Source: Luteibacter anthropi (GTDB lineage: Bacteria > Pseudomonadota > Gammaproteobacteria > Xanthomonadales > Rhodanobacteraceae). From it: 64,000 bases of DNA. Of this stretch, positions 28,023-37,304 are shown in pieces (the first letter of the stretch is position 1; every line of letters starts with the position of its first letter). The notes beneath the pieces are model-generated. The model saw nothing but the letters and a program-made list of their open reading frames with translations, did not search any database and had not been told where the DNA came from. The DNA lies in the NCBI RefSeq assembly GCF_011759365.1, contig NZ_JAARLZ010000001.1:62001-126000 (forward strand), read 5' to 3'. A program made the position numbers and the translations under genes.

Positions 28023-28052
28023 AAAAAGGAGGCGCTTTCGCGCCTCCTTTTT
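28023..28052. terminator. Bidirectional rho-independent terminator
   Basis: GGAGGCGC-TTTC-GCGCCTCC (28028-28047) is a perfect 8-bp GC stem with a tetraloop, flanked by AAAAA on the left and TTTTT on the right. It serves both the hydrolase array on the plus strand and glnA on the minus strand, whose stops lie 9 and 18 bp away. Confidence 0.93.
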
Positions 28053-28070
28053 ATTTACCCACCGACGCGA

Positions 28071-29483
28071 TCAGATCGCGTAGTACATCTGAAACTCAAG
28101 CGGGTGGGTGCTGGCACGGTAACGGGTGACTTCCTGCATCTTCAGCGCGATGTAGCCGTCGATGAAGTCGTCGGTGAACACGCCACCGGCCTTCAGGAAC
28201 TCACGGTCCTTGTCGAGGGCGACCAGCGCCTCGTCGAGGCTCGCGCAGACTTGCGGGATGTTCTTCTCTTCTTCCGGCGGCAGGTCGTAGAGATCCTTGT
28301 CAGCCGGCGCACCCGGGTCGATCTTGTTCAGGATGCCGTCGAGGCCGGCCATCATCAGCACGGCGAAGGTGAGGTAACCCGACTGCATCGGATCCGGAAA
28401 GCGGATTTCGATGCGGCGGCCCTTGGGGCTCGACACGTACGGAATACGGCACGAGGCCGAGCGGTTGCGGGCCGAATAGGCGAGCATCACCGGCGCTTCG
28501 TAACCCGGCACCAGGCGCTTGTAGCTGTTGGTGGTGGAGTTGGCGAACGCGTTGATGGCCTTGGCATGCTTGAAGATGCCACCGATGTACCACAGCGCCG
28601 TCTGCGACAGGCCGCCGTAGAGGTCGCCCGCGAAGAGGTTCTCGCCGTTCTTCGACAGCGACTGGTGCACGTGCATGCCCGAGCCGTTGTCGCCGACGAT
28701 CGGCTTCGGCATGAAGGTGACCGTCTTGCCCTGCTGGTGGGCGACGTTCTTGATGACGTACTTCATGGTCATCAGTTCGTCGGCCTTCTTCACCAGGGTG
28801 TTGAAGCGGGTGCCGATCTCGCACTGGCCGGCGTTGGCCACTTCGTGGTGGTGCACTTCGACCACCTGGCCCAGCGACTCCAGCACCTTGCACATGTCGG
28901 CGCGCAGGTCGCCCAGACTGTCGACCGGGCTGACCGGGAAATAGCCGCCCTTCACGCCCGGACGATGGCCCGTGTTCGTGCCGTCGTACTTGTAGCGCGA
29001 CGACCAGGCGGCCTCTTCGGAGTTGATCTCGTAGAACACGCGGCCCATGTCGTTCTGCCAGCGGATCGAGTCGAAGATGAAGAACTCGGGCTCCGGACCG
29101 AAGAAGGCGGTGTCGGCGATGCCGGTGGACTTCAGGTACGACTCGGCGCGCTTGGCGATGGAGCGCGGGTCGCGGCCGTAGGCCTGCATGGTGCTCGGTT
29201 CCAGCACGTCGCAATGCAGGATCAGCTGCTTGTGGGCGCTGAACGGATCCAGATGCGCCGTTTCCGGGTCGGGCATCAGCACCATGTCGGATTCGTTGAT
29301 GCCCTTCCAGCCGGCGATCGACGAGCCGTCGAACATCTTGCCGTCTTCAAAGGTGCCTTCATCGATGGCATGGGCCGGGAAGGTCACATGGTGGTGCTTG
29401 CCGAGCATATCGGCGAAGCGCAGGTCGACGAACTCGATGTTCTCGTCCTGGATCAGGTTCAGCACTTTGGAAGCGGCGGACAT
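28071..29483 (-). CDS. glnA: Glutamine synthetase, type I beta
   Basis: 470 residues, full length for GSI. Signature blocks: FDGSSIAGW, metal and glutamate residues in [29 protein letters not shown], the ATP-binding [26 protein letters not shown] and the adenylylation loop [10 protein letters not shown] with the target Tyr. It makes glutamine from glutamate, ammonia and ATP and is controlled by GlnE adenylylation. The upstream region holds a canonical sigma-54 promoter and NtrC sites, so transcription responds to nitrogen limitation. Confidence 0.97.
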   Translation of the reverse strand: MSAASKVLNLIQDENIEFVDLRFADMLGKHHHVTFPAHAIDEGTFEDGKMFDGSSIAGWKGINESDMVLMPDPETAHLDPFSAHKQLILHCDVLEPSTMQAYGRDPRSIAKRAESYLKSTGIADTAFFGPEPEFFIFDSIRWQNDMGRVFYEINSEEAAWSSRYKYDGTNTGHRPGVKGGYFPVSPVDSLGDLRADMCKVLESLGQVVEVHHHEVANAGQCEIGTRFNTLVKKADELMTMKYVIKNVAHQQGKTVTFMPKPIVGDNGSGMHVHQSLSKNGENLFAGDLYGGLSQTALWYIGGIFKHAKAINAFANSTTNSYKRLVPGYEAPVMLAYSARNRSASCRIPYVSSPKGRRIEIRFPDPMQSGYLTFAVLMMAGLDGILNKIDPGAPADKDLYDLPPEEEKNIPQVCASLDEALVALDKDREFLKAGGVFTDDFIDGYIALKMQEVTRYRASTHPLEFQMYYAI

Positions 29484-29518
29484 ACAAACCTCGGATAGGT
29501 ATGGGGCGGAATGCGTAA

Positions 29519-29534
29519 AGCAATCGCTATGCCA
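29519..29534 (-). promoter_or_regulatory. Sigma-54 promoter of glnA
   Basis: Minus-strand TGGCATAGCGATTGCT (29534-29519) fits TGGCACG-N4-TTGCW with exact spacing between the GG at -24 and the GC at -12. Transcription would start near 29508, about 25 nt before the glnA ATG. Confidence 0.85.
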
Positions 29535-29609
29535 GCGGCGGTGCCTGCGACGGACCGGCCTGGATCAAGCTGGGGCATCATAGAACGGGTATGCTACGGC
29601 TGCATGATT

Positions 29610-29655
29610 GCACCAATATGGTGCTTTATGGGCTGCCGTGCACCATTCCGGATGC
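29610..29655. promoter_or_regulatory. NtrC binding sites upstream of glnA
   Basis: GCACCAATATGGTGC (29610-29624) is a perfect GCACCA-N3-TGGTGC dyad, the textbook NtrC site, centred about 110 bp upstream of the predicted start. A weaker second site, GCACCATTCCGGATGC (29640-29655), is centred about 30 bp further up, roughly three helical turns. The 347-bp gap between glnA and the phosphoesterase otherwise holds no gene. Confidence 0.82.
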
Positions 29656-29830
29656 AGCCAGCCGTGCAGAATTGCCCTTCATCACTCACGCAATGGCATC
29701 GTGGCGATGTGGATGGATGCGGCATGACCCCGAAGCCCCTTTCGTTTACCCTGCCCGGTCTATCGTGACCCCATGCATGGATGGATGCGGACACTCACGG
29801 TCCCCCACCACCTCGGCAGACAGATAGATC

Positions 29831-31498
29831 ATGAGCAAACCCGAAGACGACAAGCCCGATGCCGGGCGTCGCCGCCTCCTTGGCGGCATGGCCACCACGG
29901 GCGCGCTGATCGCGCTGGGTGGCGGCAGCGATGTCATCGCCGCCGGCAAGGCTGTTGCGGCCACGCCCACCCCGACCGAACTCGATGCCTTGCTGGACAA
30001 GCACATCCAGAACGTGGTCGTGATCTATGCGGAAAATCGCAGCTTCAACAATCTGTTCGGCAATTTCCCGGGCGTAAAGGAGCCCCTGTCGGCCGTGCCG
30101 AAGGAACGCTACGTGCAGCGCGATCGCGACGGCAAACCCTTCGCGAAGCTGCCGCCGATCTGGGGCGGCATGGTGCCGGAGTCGCAGACGGTCAACCACC
30201 GCGTCTACAAGGTCGCGGAAAAGGACCTCACCGACCTGCCGAACGCCCCCTGGGCCCTGCGCATGCCCGACGGCGAGCCCCTGCCCCACGGCGTGGTCAC
30301 CCGCGACCTGGTCCATGCCTTCTACAACAACCAGTTGCAGATCAACGGCGGCAAGAACGATGGCTTCGTGGCCTGGGGTGACAACGGCGCGCTGACCATG
30401 GGGCACTACGATGAAGCACCCGTGCACCTGCGCCTGTGGCGCCTGGCCGAGCAGTTCACGCTCTGCGACAACTTCTTCATGGGCGCCTTCGGCGGTTCGT
30501 TTCTCAACCACCAGTACCTCGTGGCCGCCCAGCCGCCGTTCTACCCGAACGCCGACAAGAGCCCGGCCCAGTTCGGCATCGCGGTGACGCAGAGCGGCTC
30601 GGCCACTGATTACCGCCTGAAGATGGCGGACGACTCCCCGGCCAGCGCCATGCAGGGCAAGCCGAAGTTCGCCCATCACAACCAGCTCACCCCGGACTTC
30701 TACGCGGTGAACACCATGGGTCCGCCGTATTCGCCGGGCTTCAACGTAGACCACAAGAACCCGGCGCTCGCCGACGCCAGCAGCCCGAACACCCTGGTGC
30801 CGCAGACGCACAAGCACATCGGCGACATGCTTTCGGCGAAGAACATCGACTGGGCCTGGTACGGCGGTGCCTTCCAGGCCGCACTGGATGGCAAGGGCGA
30901 CAGCGAGAACGGCACCTTCCCTTCCACGCCCAACTTCCAGGCGCACCACCAGCCGCTCAACTATTTCGTGAGCCTCGCCCCGGGAACCGACGCACGCAAG
31001 AAGCACCTGCTGGACGGCGGCCTGGGCGAAACGGCGAAGACCAACCGTTTCCTCGCCGATGCAAAAGCCGGCAAGCTGCCGCCGGTAGCCTTCTACAAGC
31101 CGCAGGGCGATCTGAACATGCACGCCGGCTATTCCGACGTGGAAGCCGGTGACCGCCATATCGGCGCCATCATCCACGAGCTGCGCCAGAGCAAGCAGTG
31201 GAAGAACATGCTGGTGGTCATCACCTTTGACGAGAACGGCGGCTGGTGGGATCACGTGGCACCCCCCAAGGGCGACCGCTGGGGACCGGGCACACGCATT
31301 CCCGCGCTGGTGGTGTCGCCGTTCGCGAAGAAGGGCCATGTCGAGCACACCATCTACGACACCGGCTCCATCGCGCGCTTCATCACGCGCCGGTTCAAGC
31401 TGGAAAAACTGCCGGGCCTGAAGATGCGCGAAGACGCCATGACGGCCGCTGGTGGCCCGCCCCCCGGCGACCTGACCGAAACCCTCCAGTTCACCTGA
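29831..31498 (+). CDS. AcpA-type acid phosphatase / phosphoesterase, Tat-exported
   Basis: 555 residues. The N-terminus has a twin-arginine signal (GRRRLLGGMATTGALIALGGG) for folded export to the periplasm. The phosphoesterase core shows the metal-site blocks VVIYAENRSFNN, LCDNFFMGAFGGSFLNHQY and VITFDENGGWWDHVAPP, characteristic of the AcpA and phospholipase C superfamily. Acid phosphatase AcpA is the closest type by motif; phospholipase C is the alternative. The protein lacks the long C-terminal domains of PlcH-type phospholipases. It sits alone, divergent from glnA. Confidence 0.87.
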   Translation: MSKPEDDKPDAGRRRLLGGMATTGALIALGGGSDVIAAGKAVAATPTPTELDALLDKHIQNVVVIYAENRSFNNLFGNFPGVKEPLSAVPKERYVQRDRDGKPFAKLPPIWGGMVPESQTVNHRVYKVAEKDLTDLPNAPWALRMPDGEPLPHGVVTRDLVHAFYNNQLQINGGKNDGFVAWGDNGALTMGHYDEAPVHLRLWRLAEQFTLCDNFFMGAFGGSFLNHQYLVAAQPPFYPNADKSPAQFGIAVTQSGSATDYRLKMADDSPASAMQGKPKFAHHNQLTPDFYAVNTMGPPYSPGFNVDHKNPALADASSPNTLVPQTHKHIGDMLSAKNIDWAWYGGAFQAALDGKGDSENGTFPSTPNFQAHHQPLNYFVSLAPGTDARKKHLLDGGLGETAKTNRFLADAKAGKLPPVAFYKPQGDLNMHAGYSDVEAGDRHIGAIIHELRQSKQWKNMLVVITFDENGGWWDHVAPPKGDRWGPGTRIPALVVSPFAKKGHVEHTIYDTGSIARFITRRFKLEKLPGLKMREDAMTAAGGPPPGDLTETLQFT

Positions 31499-31508
31499 TC
31501 GTAACCAT

Positions 31509-31593
31509 GTAGGAGCGTGCCTCGCGCGCGACCGGCCCGGAGCCATGCAGTCATCGCTTCCGAACGGTCGCGCGCAAGGCGCGCTCCTACAGT
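31509..31593. repeat. REP-like inverted pair
   Basis: Two copies of the GTAGGAGCG(T/C)GC...GCGCGACCGG element in opposite orientation (31509-31534 and 31565-31593) face each other between convergent genes. Each copy is itself a palindrome. The pair can fold into one large cruciform or hairpin and may act as a transcription end. Confidence 0.85.
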
Positions 31594-31649
31594 TCGCTTC
31601 GTAGCCATCGCATCCGCGATCCGGCGGCAGCCGGCCTGGATACAAAGGC

Positions 31650-33191
31650 TCAATGTGCCGGCGTGCCACCCGAAGCAAACGGCGGCTTCGCAAACCAGAT
31701 CGCGATCATCGCCAGGCCGAACATCAGGCCGAAGAGCCAGAACACATCGTTTACCGCCAGCGTCGCGGCCTGCATGTCCACGATGCGATTAAGCGCCGCG
31801 TTGGCCGTGGGGCCCTGCACGCCGAAGGTCTGGAAACGGTCGAGGTATTCCATCGTTGTACGATCGCCCGAGCCGATGTGTTCCGCCAGCGTCGCATGGT
31901 GATACGTGGTGCGATGCGAGTACATCGTCGTACTGACCGCCGTGGCGATACTCCCTGCCAGCGTGCGGAAGAAGTTCGACAGACCCGATGCACTGGCCAC
32001 CTGCTCATCAGGGATGCCAGACAGGATGATCTGGTTCACCGGCACGAAGAACAGTGCCACGCCCGCACCCATCATCAAGCGCGGCAGCGCCAGCTCCGCA
32101 TAAGGCGCCGTCGTATTCAACGTCGCCATCCAGAATGAAGCACCGGCAAAGATCGCAAAACCCAGCGTATTCAGCAGGCGCAGGTCGAACTTGTTCTGGA
32201 ACGCGCCGACCAGTGGCGACATGAAGATGGCAAGTATGCCGATGGGTGCCACGACGAAACCGGCCCAGGTGGCGGTATAGCCCATCACCTCCTGCACCCA
32301 CATGGGCATCACCACGGTGCCGCCGAAGAACGCGAACATGCCCAGCGACAGGCACAGCACGCCGATGAAGAAGTTGCGCTTGCCCAGCAGGCGCAGCTCC
32401 ACCACGGGGTTCTTGTGCATCAGTTCCCATGCCACCAGGAAGGTCAGGCACACCAGCGCCACGATCGCCAGCACCGTAATGGTCTTTGAGGTGAACCAGT
32501 CATCATCGTTGCCGTTGTCCAGCATGAACTGCAGGCAGCCCACGCCAACCGCCAGAAGGAAGAGGCCAATGGCGTCCACCGGCATCTTCACCACCTTCGA
32601 TTCCCGGCCGCGCAGCAGGGTGATGGTGATGATCAGGGCGAACAGGCCCACGGGAATATTGATGAAGAAGATCCACGACCAGTGATAGTTGTCGGTGATC
32701 CAGCCACCCAGAATCGGGCCGAAGACGGGAGCCACCACGACCGTCATCGCCCATAGCGCCAGCGCGATGGGGCGCTTGGCCGGCGGATAGTTGTTAAGCA
32801 GCAGGGTCTGCGACAACGGCACCATTGGCCCCGACACGGCACCCTGCAACAGGCGGAACACGATGAGCATCGGCATGCTCTGCGCCAGGCCACACAGCGC
32901 CGAAAAGACCACGAACAGCAGCACAGAGACGCTGAACGTCCGCACCTCGCCGAAACGCTTCGCCACCCATCCGGTCAGCGGCTGCATGACCGCACTGGCC
33001 ATGGAATAGGCACTGATCGCCATCGTGCCTTCGTTGCTGCTGACGCCGAGATTGCCCGCGATGGTGCGCACGGAGACGTTCACGATGGAGATATCGAGCA
33101 CCTCCATGAACGTCGCCAGTGCGACGCCCGCCGTGAGCAAGGCCAGTTGGCCGCCTCGCAGCGGCGCCAGTGAAGTGCTGCCGCCTGCCAT
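31650..33191 (-). CDS. emrB: EmrB/DHA2-family MFS drug exporter
   Basis: 513 residues with about 14 membrane helices, as expected for DHA2 transporters. Motif A-like and motif C blocks are visible: DISIVNVSV at helix 1, GWVAKRFGEVRTF, GAVSGPMVPLSQTLLLNNYPP and APVFGPILGGWITDNYHWSWIFFINIPVG. It is the inner-membrane pump of the tripartite EmrAB system and starts 3 bp after the adaptor gene. It uses proton exchange to push hydrophobic toxic compounds through the adaptor and outer-membrane factor encoded upstream in the same operon. Confidence 0.93.
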   Translation of the reverse strand: MAGGSTSLAPLRGGQLALLTAGVALATFMEVLDISIVNVSVRTIAGNLGVSSNEGTMAISAYSMASAVMQPLTGWVAKRFGEVRTFSVSVLLFVVFSALCGLAQSMPMLIVFRLLQGAVSGPMVPLSQTLLLNNYPPAKRPIALALWAMTVVVAPVFGPILGGWITDNYHWSWIFFINIPVGLFALIITITLLRGRESKVVKMPVDAIGLFLLAVGVGCLQFMLDNGNDDDWFTSKTITVLAIVALVCLTFLVAWELMHKNPVVELRLLGKRNFFIGVLCLSLGMFAFFGGTVVMPMWVQEVMGYTATWAGFVVAPIGILAIFMSPLVGAFQNKFDLRLLNTLGFAIFAGASFWMATLNTTAPYAELALPRLMMGAGVALFFVPVNQIILSGIPDEQVASASGLSNFFRTLAGSIATAVSTTMYSHRTTYHHATLAEHIGSGDRTTMEYLDRFQTFGVQGPTANAALNRIVDMQAATLAVNDVFWLFGLMFGLAMIAIWFAKPPFASGGTPAH

Positions 33192-33194
33192 GGC

Positions 33195-34598
33195 TTAGCT
33201 GCGCTTCGCCGGCACGGGCGCGGGCACCTGCACGGTGTTCGCGCGGATGATCTCCAGTGCGTGCTGATCGGCCTCGCCCATTTCCTGCTCGTAGACGTTG
33301 GTGGTCATCAGCGGCTTGCTGCGTGGTGTCTCGGACAGCACGCGACCATCGCGATCATGCGTATCGACGGTCACATCCGCGGACAGGCCCACGCGCAACG
33401 GATGCTTGCGAAGGTCTTCCGCGTCCAGCGACACGCGTACCGGCAGGCGCTGCACGACCTTGATCCAGTTGCCCGTGGCATTTTCGGCCGGCAGCAGCGA
33501 GAACGCGCTACCCGTGCCCGCATTCAAGCCGATGACCTTGCCGTGGTATTCCACGCCTGAGTACATATCGGTAGTGACTTTCACCGGCTGGCCGATACGG
33601 ATGTGCTGGAGCTGGGTTTCCTTGAAGTTGGCATCGACCCACAGATCGGACAACGGCACGATCGTGAGCAGGTCCTGCCCCGGCTGTATGCGCTGGCCTA
33701 CCTGTACCTGACGACGGGCTGCGTACCCCTCGATGGGCGAGACGATGGCGTTGCGGCCGTTGTTGACCCAGGCGTTACGGAACTGGGCCCGGGCCTGGAC
33801 CACCGCGGGGAAATTCTCCACGGTGGTGCCATCCACCTGCGCGTGGGCCGCTGCGGCCTCGCGTTCGGCGGCCTGCAAGGCAGCCTGTGCCTGCTGCATC
33901 TGTCGTTTGCCCGTGTCGACTTCCTCGGCCGATACCGCACGACGCTCCAGCAGCGGATGGCGACGGTTGTACTCATCGCGCGCCTGTTCGTACTGGGCAC
34001 GTCGCTGCGGAATGGCCGCATCGGCCTGGTTGGCCTGCTGCATCTTCGCCTGTGCCTCGCGCACGGCCTGCGCCAGCTGGCCTTCGGCATTCATGAGCGA
34101 CACGCGTGCATCCACCGGATCGAGGCGGATCAGCACCTGCCCGGCATGGACGCGATCGGTTTCCTCCGCAGCCACCTCGACGACGGTGCCCGCCACACGG
34201 GACGAGACCGTCACCATGTCGCCCTTGATGTAGGCATCGTCGGTGGTTTCGCGCAGGGAGAATACGAAGAGGTAGAGCAACAGCCAGGTAATGCCCGCCA
34301 GGATGAAGACGGCGGCGATGATCGAAAGAATCAGGATCTTCTTCCGCTTCGCCTTCGGATCATCTTCTTTCTTCTTGTTCTCGTCTTTTTCCTTGTCGCC
34401 ATCCTTGCCCTTGTCTTTGTCACCGCCAGCGGCGTGATCCTTGTCGTCCGCCTTGCTGCGGTCATCGGCATGCCTGTCGTCGCCCTTTTCCTCCGGCGAC
34501 GATTCATCACCGTACTTGTGCAGGTACTTGTAGCGATACTTGTAGGGCAGCGGTTCGCTCGCGCCTTCGTCGCGGGGATCGTCGTTTTCGGGAGTCAT
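33195..34598 (-). CDS. emrA: EmrA/HlyD-type membrane fusion protein with long charged N-tail
   Basis: 467 residues. A single membrane helix (about 88-112, ILILSIIAAVFILAGITWLLL) is followed by the adaptor domains: DDAYIKGDMVTVSSRVAGTV (lipoyl half), a coiled-coil hairpin rich in Gln, Ala and Arg (about 160-265), SPIEGYAARRQVQVGQ and a beta-barrel. It bridges EmrB and the outer-membrane factor. Unusual is the roughly 85-residue cytosolic tail with PYKYRYKYLHKYGDES and then an almost pure Lys/Asp/Glu stretch, well beyond the short tail of E. coli EmrA. Start overlaps the upstream stop (ATGA). Confidence 0.9.
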   Translation of the reverse strand: MTPENDDPRDEGASEPLPYKYRYKYLHKYGDESSPEEKGDDRHADDRSKADDKDHAAGGDKDKGKDGDKEKDENKKKEDDPKAKRKKILILSIIAAVFILAGITWLLLYLFVFSLRETTDDAYIKGDMVTVSSRVAGTVVEVAAEETDRVHAGQVLIRLDPVDARVSLMNAEGQLAQAVREAQAKMQQANQADAAIPQRRAQYEQARDEYNRRHPLLERRAVSAEEVDTGKRQMQQAQAALQAAEREAAAAHAQVDGTTVENFPAVVQARAQFRNAWVNNGRNAIVSPIEGYAARRQVQVGQRIQPGQDLLTIVPLSDLWVDANFKETQLQHIRIGQPVKVTTDMYSGVEYHGKVIGLNAGTGSAFSLLPAENATGNWIKVVQRLPVRVSLDAEDLRKHPLRVGLSADVTVDTHDRDGRVLSETPRSKPLMTTNVYEQEMGEADQHALEIIRANTVQVPAPVPAKRS

Positions 34599-36091
34599 CG
34601 CGTGGATTCCTTGCCGGCGGCGGTGGCCGGTAGATCGGGCAGGTCGTCGGCGTGGTAGCCGCCACCCAGCGCATGAATGAGTGAGAGGTTCGCGGAAATC
34701 ATCTGGCCGGTGAGCTGCAGGCGGGCATCGCGTTGCTGGTCGACCTGCATGTCGGCATTGAGCCAGTTGCGGTCGTCGATCAGTCCCTTCGAGCGACGGT
34801 CACCCGCCTTGCGCTGCTGTGCCTGCGCGGCATCGAACTGGCGGTCCTGCTGCTGCTTCTGGGCATCGAGCATGCGCAGCCGCGCCACACCCTGGGCGAT
34901 ATCGCCGGCGGCCTGCACCACGGCACCGTCGTATTGCGCCACCGCTGTATCGAGCTGCGCCTGGGCGCTCTCGAACTGCGCTTTCAGCCGGCCTCCGCTG
35001 AAAATGGGCAACTGCACCGATGGACCGATGTTGCCGAGGGTCAGGTCCGTGCGAGTACCGGAGCCGAGGTTCGGATAGGTGCGCAGGAATGCACCCAGGG
35101 CCATCAGGCTCACGTCCGGGTAATAGGCCTTGCGTGCCTGGTCGATCTGCCGCGACGAGGCCTCGATCTGCCAGCGCGCGGCAGCAATGTCAGGACGACG
35201 GGCGAGCAGGCCCAGGCGTGCGTCGGGCGGCAGTTCGGTATCGGGCGTGGGCAACGGCACGGACGACAACGTACCCAGTGCCGTCGGCGACACCCCGGCC
35301 AGCGCGGCGAGCTGGGCCAGGTCCAGCGCCGACGCGCCCTCCAGTTGCGCCACGGCGCCGCGCTGCTGCGCCAGCTGGCCATCGGCCTGGTCGAGCGTGG
35401 TCGGATCGTCCAGCCCGCCGTGCACGCGAAGCTCGACCAGTTCCCGGTATTGCGCGGCGCTGTCCGCTGCATGCTTCGCCACCGCAAGGCGCGCCTGCTG
35501 TGCCTGCCAGTCGAAATACGTGTTCACGACGTTGTATTGCAGGGATGCGGCGGCCGACGCCCGCTCGGCCTCGGCCGCCCGGGCCTGGCCCACGGCGGCG
35601 GCCACGGCATCCTTCTGCTTGCCCCACAGGTCGATGTCCCAGGTGGCCAGCGCGCCAGCCACGCCGCTGTTGCTCCAGCTATGTCCTGGGCTCAACTGGA
35701 AGCCCTGTGCATTGCCGGTGGCACCGGGCGCCTCGCCACGCAGCGTGACGTCGCTGTAGCCATGCGAGCCGCCCAGCAGCCCGCGCACCTGCGGATTCAG
35801 CTCGGCGCGGGCCGAATCCACGGCACGCGATGCCGCGCGGTAACGGGCCTCGGCCTGCTCCAGGTTGGGCGAGCCGCGCATGGCGAGATCGACGATCCGG
35901 TCCAGTTGGGCATCGCCATAGCGATGCCACCAGTCGGGCTCGGGCCAGCCGGCCTTGCCCGTCGGCAGGCCGGCCAGGGGCACCTCGTCACGCGGGACGA
36001 AGCTGGGTGGCCGGACCGGCGGCGCGCAGGCGCCGAGGGTCAGGGTCGCCGCCAGGATGGCGACGCGTATCCGGAAAGTGGGAGGCGCCAT
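34595..36091 (-). CDS. NodT-family outer-membrane efflux lipoprotein
   Basis: 498 residues from ATG 36091. The lipobox in ILAATLTLGACAPP marks a lipoprotein. Two outer-membrane-efflux-protein repeats follow (AEARYRAASRAVDSARAELNPQVR and AARWQIEASSRQIDQARKAYYPDVSLMALG), giving the TolC-like barrel and periplasmic tunnel. A longer frame to 36229 exists but the added region has no signal character. It is the first gene of an OMF-EmrA-EmrB operon, overlapping the adaptor gene by ATGA. Confidence 0.9.
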   Translation of the reverse strand: MAPPTFRIRVAILAATLTLGACAPPVRPPSFVPRDEVPLAGLPTGKAGWPEPDWWHRYGDAQLDRIVDLAMRGSPNLEQAEARYRAASRAVDSARAELNPQVRGLLGGSHGYSDVTLRGEAPGATGNAQGFQLSPGHSWSNSGVAGALATWDIDLWGKQKDAVAAAVGQARAAEAERASAAASLQYNVVNTYFDWQAQQARLAVAKHAADSAAQYRELVELRVHGGLDDPTTLDQADGQLAQQRGAVAQLEGASALDLAQLAALAGVSPTALGTLSSVPLPTPDTELPPDARLGLLARRPDIAAARWQIEASSRQIDQARKAYYPDVSLMALGAFLRTYPNLGSGTRTDLTLGNIGPSVQLPIFSGGRLKAQFESAQAQLDTAVAQYDGAVVQAAGDIAQGVARLRMLDAQKQQQDRQFDAAQAQQRKAGDRRSKGLIDDRNWLNADMQVDQQRDARLQLTGQMISANLSLIHALGGGYHADDLPDLPATAAGKESTR

Positions 36092-36245
36092 GGGCAGGTC
36101 CGTATGCGAATTCTTGCGAATGGACGACCGCCGGGGTCGTCCATGCGTCGGGCGAAAGTAACAGTGCCCCGCGTGGGCACGATGTGACGGTGCAGGCCGC
36201 TCAGCGGCTAAGCTATGGCGCCGCCCCAACGAGAAAGCGAGTCAC

Positions 36246-37040
36246 GTGAACGACCTCATCAGCGCCATCCTGCTCGGCATCGTCGAGGGAATCACCGAAT
36301 TCCTGCCCGTCTCCAGCACGGGTCACCTGCTGATCGCCGAACGCTGGCTCGGTGCACGCTCCGACCTGTTCAACGTGGCCATCCAGGCCGGCGCGATCCT
36401 CGCCGTCACCTTCATCTACTGGCGCACGCTGTGGAGCTTCGTGCTGAACTGGCGGCGCCCGGAAACCCGCGCCTACATCGCGAAGCTCGCCGTGGCCTTT
36501 CTCATCACCGCGGTGCTCGGCCTTATCGTGACCAAGCTGGGCTTCAAGCTGCCCGAGAACATCACGCCGATCGCATGGGCGCTCATCATCGGTGGCATCT
36601 GGATGATCGTGGCCGAACGCCTCGCCGCGAAGCAGCCCGATCGCACGACGGTAACCTGGAAGGTAGCGATCCTCGTCGGCTTCGCACAGATCGTTGCCGG
36701 CGTGTTCCCGGGTACGTCGCGCTCGGCGGCCACCATCTTCGTCGCCATGCTGGCCGGCACGAGCAATCGCGCCGCCGCCACGGAATTCGCCTTCCTCGTC
36801 GGCATCCCAACGATGTACGCCGCTACGGGCTACGAGCTGCTGAAGACCTTCCACAATGGCGGAGCCGCCGGTGAGGACTGGACCGGCCTGGCCGTGGCCT
36901 TCGTCGTCTCGACCATCGTCGCCTTCGCGGCCGTGAAGTGGCTGCTCGGCTACATCCGCTCGCATCGCTTCACGGCCTTCGCGGTGTATCGCATCGCCCT
37001 GGGTGCTGCGCTGCTGTTGTTCCTGCCCTCGGGCGTGTGA
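36246..37040 (+). CDS. uppP: Undecaprenyl-diphosphatase (BacA/UppP)
   Basis: 264 residues, hydrophobic throughout. The two BacA signature blocks are present: EGITEFLPVSSTGHLL near the N-terminus and FPGTSRSAATIF in the second half, which together form the active site. The enzyme removes one phosphate from undecaprenyl pyrophosphate at the outer face of the inner membrane, recycling the lipid carrier for peptidoglycan synthesis and giving bacitracin resistance. GTG start with a purine-rich site (GAGAAAGCGAG) upstream. Monocistronic by layout; a 264-bp gap without a clear gene follows. Confidence 0.95.
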   Translation: MNDLISAILLGIVEGITEFLPVSSTGHLLIAERWLGARSDLFNVAIQAGAILAVTFIYWRTLWSFVLNWRRPETRAYIAKLAVAFLITAVLGLIVTKLGFKLPENITPIAWALIIGGIWMIVAERLAAKQPDRTTVTWKVAILVGFAQIVAGVFPGTSRSAATIFVAMLAGTSNRAAATEFAFLVGIPTMYAATGYELLKTFHNGGAAGEDWTGLAVAFVVSTIVAFAAVKWLLGYIRSHRFTAFAVYRIALGAALLLFLPSGV

Positions 37041-37304
37041 GCGCAAAGCTCGCGCACCGGAATGCCTATGCACGGTGCGCGACCAACGACAGGTCGGTGT
37101 CGTCCGGCAACGCTGGGCCAGCAATGGCTCACTGCGGCGGATGACACGCACATCAAGGATTTCATGACAGCGTTGTCGCCCCTTGGCCGGTCGCGTCCCT
37201 CCATGCACCTATAGGCCACGCAACGCCCATGTCCTACGTTCGGACGCACCATCGGATACGCCACATCGCGTACCGATGGTTCCAGCAACGAACAAGGACA
37301 TTTC

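Noticed and set aside
27906-29498. 530-codon open frame antisense to glnA
   Set aside because: Same reason: composition and lack of motifs; glnA is certain.
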